A stretch of DNA of 64,000 nt from Duganella levis (GCF_009857605.1 NZ_WWCT01000012.1:1-64000), one strand, 5' to 3'; counted from the first letter of the stretch, positions 44,323 to 56,718 are shown. Translations and numbers: made by a program. Notes: generated by a model from the letters alone, not told the origin.

Positions 44323-47300
44323 ATGAAATCAGTATCAGCCATAGTCGCCATGCTTGCCAGCGCCCCGGTGCTGGCGGCGCCGATCGGCAATGTCAGCAAG
44401 ATGACCGCCACCGGCGGACAGCAGTGGGATCTGGTCACCGACACCGGCGCGCATGTGCAGGTCAGCCTGCCGCGCGCCGATGTGCTGCACATCTGGGCCG
44501 GGCCGAAATCCGGCCTGACCGGCCCTGGCGACAAAGCCGCGCCTATCGTGGTGGCCACGCCGGCCGCCACGGTGGAGCATAGTGTCAGCGAGCAGGCGGA
44601 CCATATTCTGATCCGCACGCCGGCGTTGAGTCTGCGCATCGATCGCAAGCCGCTGCGGTTTACGCTGTCCCGCGCCGGCGATGCCCAGCCCTTGTGGCGC
44701 GAGGTGCAGCCGCTGGAACTGGGCGACAAGCAAAGCGTGCAGACGCTGTCCAGCGACAAGGCGGAGCGCTTCTTCGGCGGCGGCCAGCAGAATGGCCGGT
44801 ATGAGTTCAAGGGCAAGCAGTTGCCGATCTCGTATTCGGGCGGCTGGGAGGAGGGCGATCGTCCGAGTCCTGCGCCATTCCTGATGAGTTCTCGCGGCTG
44901 GGGCATGCTGCGTAATACCTGGTCCAATGGCGAATATGATCTGCGTCAGGGCGATCAGATCTCGCTAGAGCATGACGAGGCGCGCTTTGATGCGTACTAC
45001 TTCGTCGGCAAGGATATGCACGATGTGCTGGCGCGTTACACGGAGTGGACCGGCCGCGCGCGCATGCTGCCACGCTGGGCGCTGGAATATGGCGATGCTG
45101 ATTGCTACAACGATGGCGACAATGTGAAGAAGCCGGGCACGGTGCCGAAAGGCTGGACCGATGGTCCGACCGGCAAGACGCCGGATGTGGTGGATTCGGT
45201 GGCGCGCCAGTATCGCGAGCATGATATGCCGGGCGGCTGGATTCTGCCGAATGACGGTTATGGCTGCGGCTATGCGTCGCTGCCGGAGACGGTGCAGGGT
45301 CTTGCAAAGTATGGTTTCCGTACCGGCCTGTGGACCGAGAATGGCGTCGAGAAGATGGCGTGGGAAGTCGGCACCGCCGGCACCCGCGTGCAGAAGCTGG
45401 ATGTGGCCTGGACCGGCAAGGGCTATCAGTTTTCGCTGGACGCCAACAAGTCGGCTTACGACGGCATTCTGAATAATTCGGATGGCCGGCCGTTTATCTG
45501 GACGGTGATGGGCTGGGCCGGCACGCAGCGTTATGCGGTGGCGTGGACCGGCGACCAGAGTGCGAGCTGGGATTACATCCGCTGGCATGTGCCGACGCTG
45601 ATCGGCTCCGGCTTGTCGGGCCAGGCCTACGCTGCCGGTGATGTGGATGCGATTTTCGGCGGCAGTCCGGAGACCTACACCCGCGACCTGCAATGGAAGG
45701 CGTTCACGCCGGTGTTGATGGGGATGTCCGGCTGGTCGGCGGCGGAGCGCAAGCATCCGTGGTGGTTTGCCGAGCCGTATGTCAGCATCAATCGTCGCTA
45801 TCTGAAGTTGAAGATGCGCTTGACACCTTATATGTACACGCTGGTGCGGGAGGCGGAGCAAAGCGGCGCGCCGCTGGTGCGTGGCTTGATGTGGGATTAT
45901 CCAAACGATCCGGCCGCCAACAGCGAAGCGTATAAGTACCAGTATCTGCTGGGCCGCGATTTGCTGGTGGCGCCGGTGTATCGCAGCCAGGCGGTTAGCC
46001 AGGGCTGGCGGCGGGCGATTCATTTGCCTGAAGGCCGCTGGTTCGATTATTGGGATGGCCGGCAAGCCACGGCAGGCAGGGATGGACGCGATATCGATCT
46101 GGCGGTGACGCTGCACAAGCTGCCGGTGTTCGTGCGCGCCGGCGCGATTCTGCCGATGTATCCGGAGATGCTGTACGACGGCCAGAAGCCGAAGGATGTG
46201 CTGACCCTGGATCTGTATCCGCAAGGCGCTTCCGAGTACACGCTGTACGAGGATGACGGCAACACGCGCCGTTATCAGGATGGTGCGTTTAGTCAGCAGA
46301 CGATCCGCATGAATGCCAGCGCGGATGGCGTGCAGGTTGATGTGGCGCCAGTGGTCGGGGCTTATGACGGCCAACTGGCCCGCCGCGCCTACGCCCTGCG
46401 CGTGCTGCTGCGCCAACGTCCCGCCGCAGTCAGCATTGCCACCGCCGTGCTGCCGCCGCTGGCCGACCGCGCGGCGTTTGATGCCGCCGCCGAGGGCTGG
46501 TACTTCGACGCCGACGATCGCCAAGGCACGCTGCACGTCAAAACCGTCGCGCAGGACATCCGCCAGCCGCTGCGTTTCACCTTGCAGACCGCCGCCACGC
46601 TGACCGTCGCCGATGACACCTTCCCGGCCGCGCCAGTGCTGGGCCGCGCCATCCCTGCGGACAGCATGGTGGTCATCAACCGCCCGGCCGAAGAAAGCAG
46701 CTCGCCACTGGAAAACGCCTTCGACAACGACCCGGCCACCTGGTTCCGCACGCCGCGCACGCCCGCAGTGCAGGGCGGACCGCACGAATGGGTCATCGCC
46801 TTCACCGAACGCCGCCTGATCGACGGTATCGAAATCGCACCGCGCAACGACCAGCACTGGAAGAACGGTCAAATCCGCGACTACGAAATCTACATGGGCG
46901 ATAACAACGGCGACTGGGGTGCGCCGGTCAAACGCGGACAACTGAAGCTGCAGCAAGACCTGCAGACCATCAGCTTCGCGCCGACCGCTGGCCGCCTGCT
47001 GCGCTTCCGCGTCCTCAGTACGCAGAACCCGGAAGGCGATGGCGCATCCGCCACCGATCCAATGGTGACCGCCGCCAGCGCCTCCACCGCGTGCGCCTTC
47101 AACGCCGCAGTAGCCAGCGACGTCGGCCCGATCACGCTGTCGACCTTCCATGTGATGGCGCATGAAAGCAAGGAAGGCCCGGAACAGCAGCAATACCTGT
47201 CCGACCTGGCCTTGCCGAAAAACGTCAGCCGCGACAAGCCGCTGCATGGCAGCGAGATGCGTATGAACGGCCTGAAGTTCCGCAAAGGCCTGGGCGTAGG

Positions 47301-47619
47301 CGCAACCAGCCGCATCGACCTGCAGCTGGCCGGCGAATGGAATCTGCTGCGCGCCGATCTGGGTGTGGACGATAGCTGCCGCGATGCTGGCGGCTTGCAG
47401 TTCCAGGTCTGGAGCGGCGAGCGCCTGCTGTACGACAGCGGCTTGATTAGCGCACCGGCGGTGGTCAAGCCGGAAATCGATGTGCGCGGACTGAGTCAGA
47501 TCAGCCTGCGCACGCTGGGTGCGCGTGGTAGCAAGCCGGCGCAGGTATGCGGGAACTGGGCCAATGCGGCTTTAATCGGTACGGAGGGCAGCAAAGCCAC
47601 TCCAGTTAATAAAAAATAA
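44323..47619 (+). CDS. GH31 family glycosidase with CBM32-like and NPCBM-like domains, probable alpha-N-acetylgalactosaminidase
   Basis: 1098 residues, signal peptide MKSVSAIVAMLASAPVLA. N-terminal beta domain, then the GH31 barrel (residues ~245-540): WILPNDGYGCGY, GLWTENGVEKM, KLDVAWTGKGYQF with Asp360 as candidate nucleophile, and WTVMGWAGTQRYAVAWTGDQ with Asp411 as candidate acid/base, then GGSPETYTRDLQWKAFTPVL. C-terminal: an F5/8-type CBM32-like domain (~775-910; AFDNDPATWFRT) and an NPCBM-like domain (~930-1090; RKGLGVGATSRIDLQL). GH31 includes alpha-GalNAcases as well as glucosidases; the cluster favours GalNAc. Catalytic assignment is by motif only. Confidence 0.82.
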   Translation: MKSVSAIVAMLASAPVLAAPIGNVSKMTATGGQQWDLVTDTGAHVQVSLPRADVLHIWAGPKSGLTGPGDKAAPIVVATPAATVEHSVSEQADHILIRTPALSLRIDRKPLRFTLSRAGDAQPLWREVQPLELGDKQSVQTLSSDKAERFFGGGQQNGRYEFKGKQLPISYSGGWEEGDRPSPAPFLMSSRGWGMLRNTWSNGEYDLRQGDQISLEHDEARFDAYYFVGKDMHDVLARYTEWTGRARMLPRWALEYGDADCYNDGDNVKKPGTVPKGWTDGPTGKTPDVVDSVARQYREHDMPGGWILPNDGYGCGYASLPETVQGLAKYGFRTGLWTENGVEKMAWEVGTAGTRVQKLDVAWTGKGYQFSLDANKSAYDGILNNSDGRPFIWTVMGWAGTQRYAVAWTGDQSASWDYIRWHVPTLIGSGLSGQAYAAGDVDAIFGGSPETYTRDLQWKAFTPVLMGMSGWSAAERKHPWWFAEPYVSINRRYLKLKMRLTPYMYTLVREAEQSGAPLVRGLMWDYPNDPAANSEAYKYQYLLGRDLLVAPVYRSQAVSQGWRRAIHLPEGRWFDYWDGRQATAGRDGRDIDLAVTLHKLPVFVRAGAILPMYPEMLYDGQKPKDVLTLDLYPQGASEYTLYEDDGNTRRYQDGAFSQQTIRMNASADGVQVDVAPVVGAYDGQLARRAYALRVLLRQRPAAVSIATAVLPPLADRAAFDAAAEGWYFDADDRQGTLHVKTVAQDIRQPLRFTLQTAATLTVADDTFPAAPVLGRAIPADSMVVINRPAEESSSPLENAFDNDPATWFRTPRTPAVQGGPHEWVIAFTERRLIDGIEIAPRNDQHWKNGQIRDYEIYMGDNNGDWGAPVKRGQLKLQQDLQTISFAPTAGRLLRFRVLSTQNPEGDGASATDPMVTAASASTACAFNAAVASDVGPITLSTFHVMAHESKEGPEQQQYLSDLALPKNVSRDKPLHGSEMRMNGLKFRKGLGVGATSRIDLQLAGEWNLLRADLGVDDSCRDAGGLQFQVWSGERLLYDSGLISAPAVVKPEIDVRGLSQISLRTLGARGSKPAQVCGNWANAALIGTEGSKATPVNKK

Positions 47620-47632
47620 ACGAGGCAAACGA

Positions 47633-48994
47633 ATGAGCAATCAAATGAATCGACGTGACTTTATCGCGGCAGGCGCCGCGCTGGCGGGCAGCATGATGCT
47701 GCCATCGGCCTTTGGCGCCACGCGCCAGAAGGTCCGCATCGGCATGATCGGCACCGGCATGCGCGGCCAGGTGCTGTTGCAGGGGCTGCTGCGCCGCGAT
47801 GACGTGGAAGTGGTGGCGCTGTGCGATATCGAACCGCTCATGCTGGGCATGGCGCTGGCGCAGGTGGGCAAGTTCAACAAACCGAAGCCGAAGACCTTTG
47901 GCGAAGAGCGCGATCCGCAAGCCTACAAGCGCATGCTGGATGCCGGCGCGCTGGATGGCGTGATCATCGCCACGCCATGGGAATGGCACGCGCCGATGGC
48001 CATCGCCGCCATGCAGGCGAAGGTTCCAGTCGGCTGTGAGGTGGTGGCCGGCATCACGCTGCAAGACCATTGGGATGTGCTGAACACCCAGCTGAAAACC
48101 AAAACGCCTTATATGCTGCTGGAGAACGTCTGCTTCCGCCGCGACGTGATGGCGGTGCTGCAGATGGTGCGCGCCGGCGTGCTGGGTGAACTGGTGCATT
48201 TGCAGGGCGGCTATCAGCACGACCTGCGCGCGGTGAAATTCAACAGTGGCGATCCGGCCAAGCCATATGGTGGTGGCGTGGAGTATGGCGCCAAGGGCTG
48301 GTCGGAAGCGCGCTGGCGCACCGAGCACTCGGTGCAGCGCAACGGCGAACTGTATCCGAGCCATGGTATCGGCCCGTGCGCGATGTACACCAACATCAAT
48401 CGCGGCAACCGCTTCACGCGGATTAATTCGTTTGCCAGCAAGGCGCGCGGCCTGCACGACTACATCGTCAAGGAGGGCGGCGCCAATCATCCGAACGCGA
48501 AGACCACCTTCAAGCTGGGAGACGTGGTGACCACCACGCTGGCGTGCGAAAACGGCGAGACCATCATCCTGGAACACGACACCTCGCTGCCGCGCCCTTA
48601 TTCACTGGGCTTCCGCGTGCAGGGCACCAACGGCTTGTGGATGGATGTGAACCACTCGATCCACGTCGAGGGAAAGAGCAAGCCGCACCAGTGGGATGAC
48701 TTCCAGGTATGGCAGGACAAATACGATCATCCTCTGTGGCGCAAGTACGAGAAGAACGCGGAAGGCGCGGGCCATGGCGGCATGGACTTCTTCGTTATCC
48801 ATGCGTTTGTGGAAGCGCTGAAGGCGGAGGCGCCGATGCCGATCGATATCTACGATGCGGTGACGTGGAGCGCGATTACGCCGCTGTCCGAACAGTCGAT
48901 TGCGCAGAATTTCCAGACCCTGGATTTCCCGGACTTTACCGCCGGCGCCTGGAAGTCGCGCAAGCCGATTTTCGCTTTCGACGACCGGTATTAA
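47633..48994 (+). CDS. GH109-type NAD-dependent alpha-N-acetylgalactosaminidase (Gfo/Idh/MocA family)
   Basis: 453 residues. Twin-arginine leader NRRDFIAAGAALAGS, so exported folded with cofactor. Rossmann motif GMIGTGMRGQ (37-46), CDIEPLMLGMA, IATPWEWHAPMA and the GH109-like segment LQGGYQHDLRAVKF holding the catalytic-region Tyr/His. Family GH109 cleaves terminal alpha-GalNAc (blood group A type) by an NAD-assisted mechanism. It follows the GH31 gene by 13 bp. A plain oxidoreductase is the alternative, but the motif set and neighbours favour GH109. Confidence 0.83.
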   Translation: MSNQMNRRDFIAAGAALAGSMMLPSAFGATRQKVRIGMIGTGMRGQVLLQGLLRRDDVEVVALCDIEPLMLGMALAQVGKFNKPKPKTFGEERDPQAYKRMLDAGALDGVIIATPWEWHAPMAIAAMQAKVPVGCEVVAGITLQDHWDVLNTQLKTKTPYMLLENVCFRRDVMAVLQMVRAGVLGELVHLQGGYQHDLRAVKFNSGDPAKPYGGGVEYGAKGWSEARWRTEHSVQRNGELYPSHGIGPCAMYTNINRGNRFTRINSFASKARGLHDYIVKEGGANHPNAKTTFKLGDVVTTTLACENGETIILEHDTSLPRPYSLGFRVQGTNGLWMDVNHSIHVEGKSKPHQWDDFQVWQDKYDHPLWRKYEKNAEGAGHGGMDFFVIHAFVEALKAEAPMPIDIYDAVTWSAITPLSEQSIAQNFQTLDFPDFTAGAWKSRKPIFAFDDRY

Positions 48995-49054
48995 TAGAGC
49001 AGAGCGGGGCGGTGTACAATTTGGGCGCTTAGTCCCCCATCCCATACACTGCCC

Positions 49055-49972
49055 ATGCCCTCACGCCGTCTTGCCCTTGCCAGTTTAGCCATCCTGTCCG
49101 CAGCCGCCATCGTCGGCTGTAAAACCACTCCGGTTGCGGAGACCCCGGTCGTGCAACCGCCGCCGGAGATGCTGCCCCCGAAGAAAATCAAAATCGGCCT
49201 GGCGCTGGGTGGTGGTGCGGCGCGTGGCTTTGCCCACATCGGCGTGATCAAGGCGCTGGAGGCGCAGGGCATTTATCCAGACATCGTGGTCGGCACCAGC
49301 GCCGGCAGCGTGGTCGGCGCGCTGTACGCGGCCGGCAATACCGGCTTCCAGCTGCAAAAACTGGCCATGGAGATGGACGAGGCTTCGATCTCCGACTGGG
49401 CGGTGCCGCTGTTCCGCAAGAATACCGGCGTGCTGAAAGGCGAGGCGCTGCAATCCTACGTCAACAAGGCGGTCAACAACCTGCCGATGGAGAAGCTGAA
49501 GATCCCGTTCGGCGCGGTGGCCACGGACCTCAAAGACGGCAAGCCGATCCTGTTCCAGCGCGGGAATACCGGCATGGCGGTACGGGCGTCGTCGGCGGTG
49601 CCGGGCGTGTTTCAGCCGGTGACCATCAACGGCCATACCTATGTGGACGGCGGCCTGGTGGCGCCGGTGCCGGTGCGCTTTGCGCGCGACATGGGAGCGG
49701 ACTTCGTCATCGCCGTCAATATCTCCACGCAGGCCGACGTGCAGGCCACCGTCAGTTCGCTGGACGTGATCATGCAGACCTTCTCCATCATGGGCCAGCG
49801 CATCAACGACTATGAACTGCGCGATGCCGACATCGTCATCACGCCGCCGCTGGGCAAGATGGCCAGCAATGACTTCAATGGCCGCAACCAGGCGGTGCTG
49901 GCCGGCGAGCAGGCCGCCGCACAGGTGATGGCCCAGATCAAACAAAAACTCGAAGCGAAACGCAAACCATAA
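49055..49972 (+). CDS. Patatin-like phospholipase lipoprotein (RssA type)
   Basis: 305 residues. Lipobox around Cys22 (AAIVGC), a Pro-rich linker, then the patatin fold: oxyanion GGGAARG (52-58), nucleophile GTSAGS with Ser82, and the Asp of the dyad in YVDGGLVAP. Predicted to hydrolyse phospholipid acyl esters at the periplasmic membrane face. Followed 9 bp later by the GlcG-family gene. Confidence 0.9.
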   Translation: MPSRRLALASLAILSAAAIVGCKTTPVAETPVVQPPPEMLPPKKIKIGLALGGGAARGFAHIGVIKALEAQGIYPDIVVGTSAGSVVGALYAAGNTGFQLQKLAMEMDEASISDWAVPLFRKNTGVLKGEALQSYVNKAVNNLPMEKLKIPFGAVATDLKDGKPILFQRGNTGMAVRASSAVPGVFQPVTINGHTYVDGGLVAPVPVRFARDMGADFVIAVNISTQADVQATVSSLDVIMQTFSIMGQRINDYELRDADIVITPPLGKMASNDFNGRNQAVLAGEQAAAQVMAQIKQKLEAKRKP

Positions 49973-49981
49973 GGAAGCATT

Positions 49982-50392
49982 ATGCAAACCAAGCCATACC
50001 TCACTCTCGCCGACGTCAAGAAAATCGCTGTGGCCGCAGAAGCGGAAGCCGTGGCCAATAACTGGGCGGTGAGCATCGCCATCGTCGACGACGGCGGCCA
50101 CCTGCTGTGGCAACAGCGTCTGGATGGCGCCAATGCGCTGTCGTCGCACATCGCTCCGGCCAAGGCACGTGTATCGGCGCTGGGCCGCCGCGAGTCCAAA
50201 CTGTATGAAGACGTGATCAACAACGGCCGCGTCTCGTTCCTGACCGCGCCGGCGCCGATGGCGGATGGCATGCTGGAAGGCGGCGTACCGGTCATCGTGG
50301 ACGGCCACATCATCGGCGCCGTTGGCGTCTCGGGCGTCAAATCGAACGAAGATGCACAAATCGCCAAAGCCGGCATCGCTGCGCTGAACTAA
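49982..50392 (+). CDS. GlcG/HbpS family protein (DUF336)
   Basis: 136 residues. Typical start LTLADVKKIAVAAEAEAVAN, then VSIAIVDDGGHLLWQQRLDG, ESKLYEDVIN and GGVPVIVDGHIIGAVGVSGV, ending DAQIAKAGIAAL. HbpS relatives bind haem; GlcG is of unknown role in the glycolate locus. Cytoplasmic here, no signal peptide. ATG follows aaggaagcatt. Followed by a strong intrinsic terminator. Confidence 0.9.
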   Translation: MQTKPYLTLADVKKIAVAAEAEAVANNWAVSIAIVDDGGHLLWQQRLDGANALSSHIAPAKARVSALGRRESKLYEDVINNGRVSFLTAPAPMADGMLEGGVPVIVDGHIIGAVGVSGVKSNEDAQIAKAGIAALN

Positions 50393-50414
50393 GCCGCTTT
50401 GCCCGTAAGACAAG

Positions 50415-50449
50415 AATGCCGTTTGGCTCAACGCCAAGCGGCATTTTTT
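50415..50449 (+). terminator. Intrinsic terminator after the GlcG-family gene
   Basis: 13-bp stem AATGCCGTTTGGC / GCCAAGCGGCATT with one G-T pair, 5-nt loop and a run of six T's. It isolates the downstream HEPN cassette from the lipoprotein operon. Confidence 0.92.
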
Positions 50450-50450
50450 A

Positions 50451-50478
50451 TTGTCCTCGCCTTGCTCTGTAAGATAAT
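50451..50478 (+). promoter_or_regulatory. Possible promoter of the HEPN cassette
   Basis: TTGTCC (50451-50456), 16-bp spacer, GATAAT (50473-50478), starting just after the terminator T-tract and 33 bp before the first cassette gene. Weak -35 match, so tentative. Confidence 0.4.
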
Positions 50479-50511
50479 GAAGCATGAGTCCTGAGTGCGA
50501 AGGAGAGGGGC

Positions 50512-51027
50512 ATGAATACAAAATTTGATCTTTTTGTTAAAGAGCATGTTAATGCTTTGGCTGAAAACGGCGCAGACCTCCAGGAAGAGAAAAAGATTTG
50601 GCTTAGCAAACTCGATGAGTTGTATGCCTTGGTGAAAACGAGCCTCTCTGGTCATCTGGAAAATGGCGGTGGAATCAAGTTTGATTTGTCGGAGGTTGAT
50701 ATATACGAAGATCAGCTTGGGACGTATGCTGTGCCTTTTGCGACTATCACAATAGGTAGGCAGGTCGTCAAACTGATTCCCAAGGGTACTTTCTTAATCG
50801 GCGTGGCAGGGCGCGTGGATATGACGGGGCCGCGCGGTGTAGTCCGGTTTGTCATCGTTCCGCGTGATTCTACCGAGCCAAGGTTTCGCATGCTTGATAG
50901 CGCTGCCAGTCTTGAATTGCCGAGGGACTGGATCTGGAAGATTTCAAGTCCCCCACCTCGTATCACTTACATGGACTTAACCGAGGACGCCTTCAGGGAT
51001 GCATTGATGGGGGTTGTCAATGGTTGA
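50512..51027 (+). CDS. Hypothetical protein, partner of HEPN gene
   Basis: 171 residues, soluble, no signal. N-terminal helix (LDELYALVKTSLSGHLENGG) followed by a beta-rich core: VPFATITIGRQVVKLIPKGT, IGVAGRVDMTGPRGVVRFVI, ending WKISSPPPRITYMDLTEDAF. A strong AGGAGAGGGG site precedes the ATG. The stop overlaps the next start by 8 bp, so the two products are coupled. Codon use and base content are AT-richer than flanking genes. No family name recognised. An antitoxin or sensor role is a guess from genetic layout. Confidence 0.72.
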   Translation: MNTKFDLFVKEHVNALAENGADLQEEKKIWLSKLDELYALVKTSLSGHLENGGGIKFDLSEVDIYEDQLGTYAVPFATITIGRQVVKLIPKGTFLIGVAGRVDMTGPRGVVRFVIVPRDSTEPRFRMLDSAASLELPRDWIWKISSPPPRITYMDLTEDAFRDALMGVVNG

Positions 51028-51556
51028 ACGACTCAGTTTCTCTCACCAGGAGTTAAGCTTGGATGAGATCGCCATTTACCATACAGATGTTGAGACTGCG
51101 CTCTTTGATTTTTTCTCAGGGACTTCGCAAGCTTTGCTTGATCGTTATGCCGACGTCGGAAGGGAAGAGGCGCGTGATCGCTCATTGGCGGAGTTGGACT
51201 ATTCAAGTTCGCTGGCAGTATTGTCTTCGGTAGAAGCTGCTGTGAGGCTGGATTACTTGCGCCGGGCATATGATCGTTGGCGAGATCCGCTATCCAAGGC
51301 AATGCGGAAGGTGTACCAACGCAAAGGCAGCAGAGCTCGCCTAGAGGAGGAGCTGATTTATCTCTGGGGTGATGTCGCGGCTTTACCGAAGGTGCTGATA
51401 TCTGGCCTATTGGGCGCATTCCAGTACCGTCACTGGTTAGCACATGGCCGTTACTGGACACCCAAGTTTGGCCGCCAATATGACTATGTTACGGTATTTA
51501 TCATTGCTCAGAACTTCATCTGTGAAATGGATGCTTATAATGCGGCGAAGAGGTAG
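51020..51556 (+). CDS. HEPN-domain protein, candidate ribonuclease
   Basis: 178 residues, all-helical appearance. Near the C-terminus FQYRHWLAHGRYW contains RHWLAH (Arg137 to His142), the R-x4-H signature of HEPN RNases, followed by Gly as in many HEPN toxins. Earlier helices (ALLDRYADVGREEARDRSLA, VEAAVRLDYLRRAYDRWRD) would form the four-helix bundle. ATG at 51020 lies inside the upstream gene. HEPN proteins work in toxin-antitoxin and antiphage systems, which suggests this pair does too. Activity is inferred from one motif. Confidence 0.68.
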   Translation: MVERLSFSHQELSLDEIAIYHTDVETALFDFFSGTSQALLDRYADVGREEARDRSLAELDYSSSLAVLSSVEAAVRLDYLRRAYDRWRDPLSKAMRKVYQRKGSRARLEEELIYLWGDVAALPKVLISGLLGAFQYRHWLAHGRYWTPKFGRQYDYVTVFIIAQNFICEMDAYNAAKR

Positions 51557-51584
51557 CGCAGACAAATAATCTGCCGGCGCTGCC

Positions 51585-51613
51585 TTGTCAGATAGGGTGG
51601 ATTTGGTTATAAT
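51585..51613 (+). promoter_or_regulatory. Sigma70-type promoter of carAB
   Basis: TTGTCA (51585-51590), 17-bp spacer, TATAAT (51608-51613): a near-consensus promoter in the 205-bp gap before carA. About 140 nt of leader follow, including a GC-rich segment (51676-51712) that could fold; no riboswitch class recognised. Confidence 0.72.
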
Positions 51614-51761
51614 TCAAAGGTTTAGCCAAATCACATCTCTACCGTAGCGACTACCACTCACTCCATCATCAATTGACCATCCACCCGGGCCTGCGACGGC
51701 CGGGGATACTCGACGGTCGTCTGACGTGGCGCAGCTACGGTAACTTTATCAGGAGTTGCCC

Positions 51762-52931
51762 TTGCCGCCATTTTTTTCTGGCCCCGCCGTTCCAGCCATA
51801 CTGGCCCTCGCTGACGGAACCATTTTCAAAGGTTTTTCGATCGGCGCTGCCGGTCATACGACCGGTGAAGTGGTCTTCAATACTTCCATGACCGGTTACC
51901 AGGAGATCCTCACCGATCCTTCCTACAGCCGCCAGATCGTCACGCTGACGTATCCCCACATCGGCAACTACGGGGTCAATCCCGAAGACGTCGAGTCGTC
52001 CAAAGTCCACGCTGCCGGTCTAATCATCCGTGACCTGCCGTTGATCGCGTCGAACTTCCGCTCCACCCAGTCGCTGGGCGATTACCTGAAGGCCGAGAAT
52101 ATCGTCGCCATCGCCGGTATCGACACCCGCAAACTGACCCGCATCCTGCGCGAAAAAGGCGCCCAGTCCGGCGCCATTCTGGTCGGCACCCAGGGCAACG
52201 AGCCGTCGGCGTCGCAAGCGCTGGACCTGGCGCGTTCCTTCCCGGGCCTGTCCGGCATGGACCTGGCCAAGGTGGTGACGGTCAAATCGACCTACGAATA
52301 CACCGAAACCGAATGGACGCTGGGTGAAGGCTACGGCAAGCTGGCCGCAGAAGACACCAAGTTCCACGTCGTCGCCTACGACTTCGGCGTCAAGCGCAAC
52401 ATCCTGCGCATGCTGACCGCGCGCGGCTGCAAGGTCACCGTGGTGCCGGCCCAGACCACCGCTGAAGAAGTGCTGGCGCTGAATCCGGACGGCGTGTTCC
52501 TGTCGAACGGCCCTGGCGACCCGCAGCCTTGCGACTACGCCATCGCTGCCGCCAAGGTCTTCATGGACAAGAAGCTGCCGCTGTTCGGCATCTGCCTCGG
52601 CCACCAGATCATGGGCCTGGCCTCCGGCGCCAAAACGCTGAAGATGAAGTTCGGCCACCACGGCGCCAACCACCCGGTGCAGGACCTGGACAGCAAACAA
52701 GTGCTGATCACGTCCCAGAACCACGGCTTCGCGGTCGATCCGAACACGCTGCCGGCCAACTGCCGCGTGACCCACGTGTCGCTGTTCGACGGTTCGCTGC
52801 AGGGCTTTGCCCGCACCGACACCCCGGCCTTCTGCTTCCAGGGCCACCCTGAAGCATCGCCTGGCCCGACTGACGTCGCTTACCTGTTTGACCGCTTCAT
52901 CGGCATGATGGAAGCTACGGAGAAAAAATAA
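51762..52931 (+). CDS. carA: Carbamoyl-phosphate synthase small subunit
   Basis: 389 residues. Glutamine amidotransferase subunit feeding ammonia to CarB for pyrimidine and arginine synthesis. Conserved [22 protein letters not shown], then the class I GATase with catalytic Cys in FGICLGHQ and the His/Glu pair in GHPEASPGP. No ATG fits; the AGGAG at 51751-51755 points to the TTG at 51762 (6-nt spacing) rather than the TTG at 51756. carB begins directly after the stop. Confidence 0.95.
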   Translation: MPPFFSGPAVPAILALADGTIFKGFSIGAAGHTTGEVVFNTSMTGYQEILTDPSYSRQIVTLTYPHIGNYGVNPEDVESSKVHAAGLIIRDLPLIASNFRSTQSLGDYLKAENIVAIAGIDTRKLTRILREKGAQSGAILVGTQGNEPSASQALDLARSFPGLSGMDLAKVVTVKSTYEYTETEWTLGEGYGKLAAEDTKFHVVAYDFGVKRNILRMLTARGCKVTVVPAQTTAEEVLALNPDGVFLSNGPGDPQPCDYAIAAAKVFMDKKLPLFGICLGHQIMGLASGAKTLKMKFGHHGANHPVQDLDSKQVLITSQNHGFAVDPNTLPANCRVTHVSLFDGSLQGFARTDTPAFCFQGHPEASPGPTDVAYLFDRFIGMMEATEKK

Positions 52932-56150
<3,219 letters not shown>

Positions 56151-56167
56151 GGTTTAGGTAGTTAACG

Positions 56168-56212
56168 AACCACAGAGCTCGCGCTGCAGCTTGGCGCGGC
56201 CTCTGTGGTTTT
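56168..56212 (+). terminator. Intrinsic terminator after carB
   Basis: 10-bp stem AACCACAGAG / CTCTGTGGTT with a 23-nt loop that can pair further, then TTTT within ggttttcc. Ends the carAB message before greA. Confidence 0.75.
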
Positions 56213-56241
56213 CCATTGTAAAAACAGAGTAAATAGACAAC

Positions 56242-56718
56242 ATGACTTCAGTTCCACTTACCAAGTTCGGCGCAGAGCTCCTCAAAGACGAGTTGCACCA
56301 GTTGAAGACCAAAGAACGCCGTATCGTGATCGACGCGATTGCCGAAGCACGCTCGCATGGCGACCTGTCGGAAAACGCCGAGTACGATGCCGCAAAAGAG
56401 CGCCAGGCATTCGTGGAAGGCCGCATTGCGGAACTGGAAGGCAAGCTGAGCGCCGCGCAAATCATCGACCCGGCCACGCTGGACGCTGAAGGCCGCGTGG
56501 TGTTCGCCTCGACGGTGGACCTGGAAGACCTGGAATCGGGCGCCAAGGTGACCTACCAGATCGTCGGCATCGATGAAGCCGACCTGAAACTGAGCAAAGT
56601 GTCGGTGACCTCGCCGATCGCCCGCGCGCTGATCGGCAAGTCGGCCGGCGACGTGGTGGAAGTGCAGGCCCCATCGGGTCCGCGCGAATACGAGATTCTG
56701 GAAGTGCGTTATATCTGA
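56242..56718 (+). CDS. greA: Transcription elongation factor GreA
   Basis: 158 residues. N-terminal coiled coil (MTSVPLTKFGAELLKDELHQ ... ERRIVIDAIAEARSHGDLSE with the acidic tip DLSENAEYDAAKE) and C-terminal FKBP-like domain ending EYEILEVRYI. Rescues backtracked RNA polymerase. One-base overlap with the next ATG (TGATG). Confidence 0.96.
   Translation: MTSVPLTKFGAELLKDELHQLKTKERRIVIDAIAEARSHGDLSENAEYDAAKERQAFVEGRIAELEGKLSAAQIIDPATLDAEGRVVFASTVDLEDLESGAKVTYQIVGIDEADLKLSKVSVTSPIARALIGKSAGDVVEVQAPSGPREYEILEVRYI

Noticed and set aside
44965..47247. 760-codon minus-strand frame opposite the GH31 gene
   Set aside because: Same GC-driven antisense effect; product lacks motifs while the plus strand shows GH31, CBM32-like and NPCBM-like domains.
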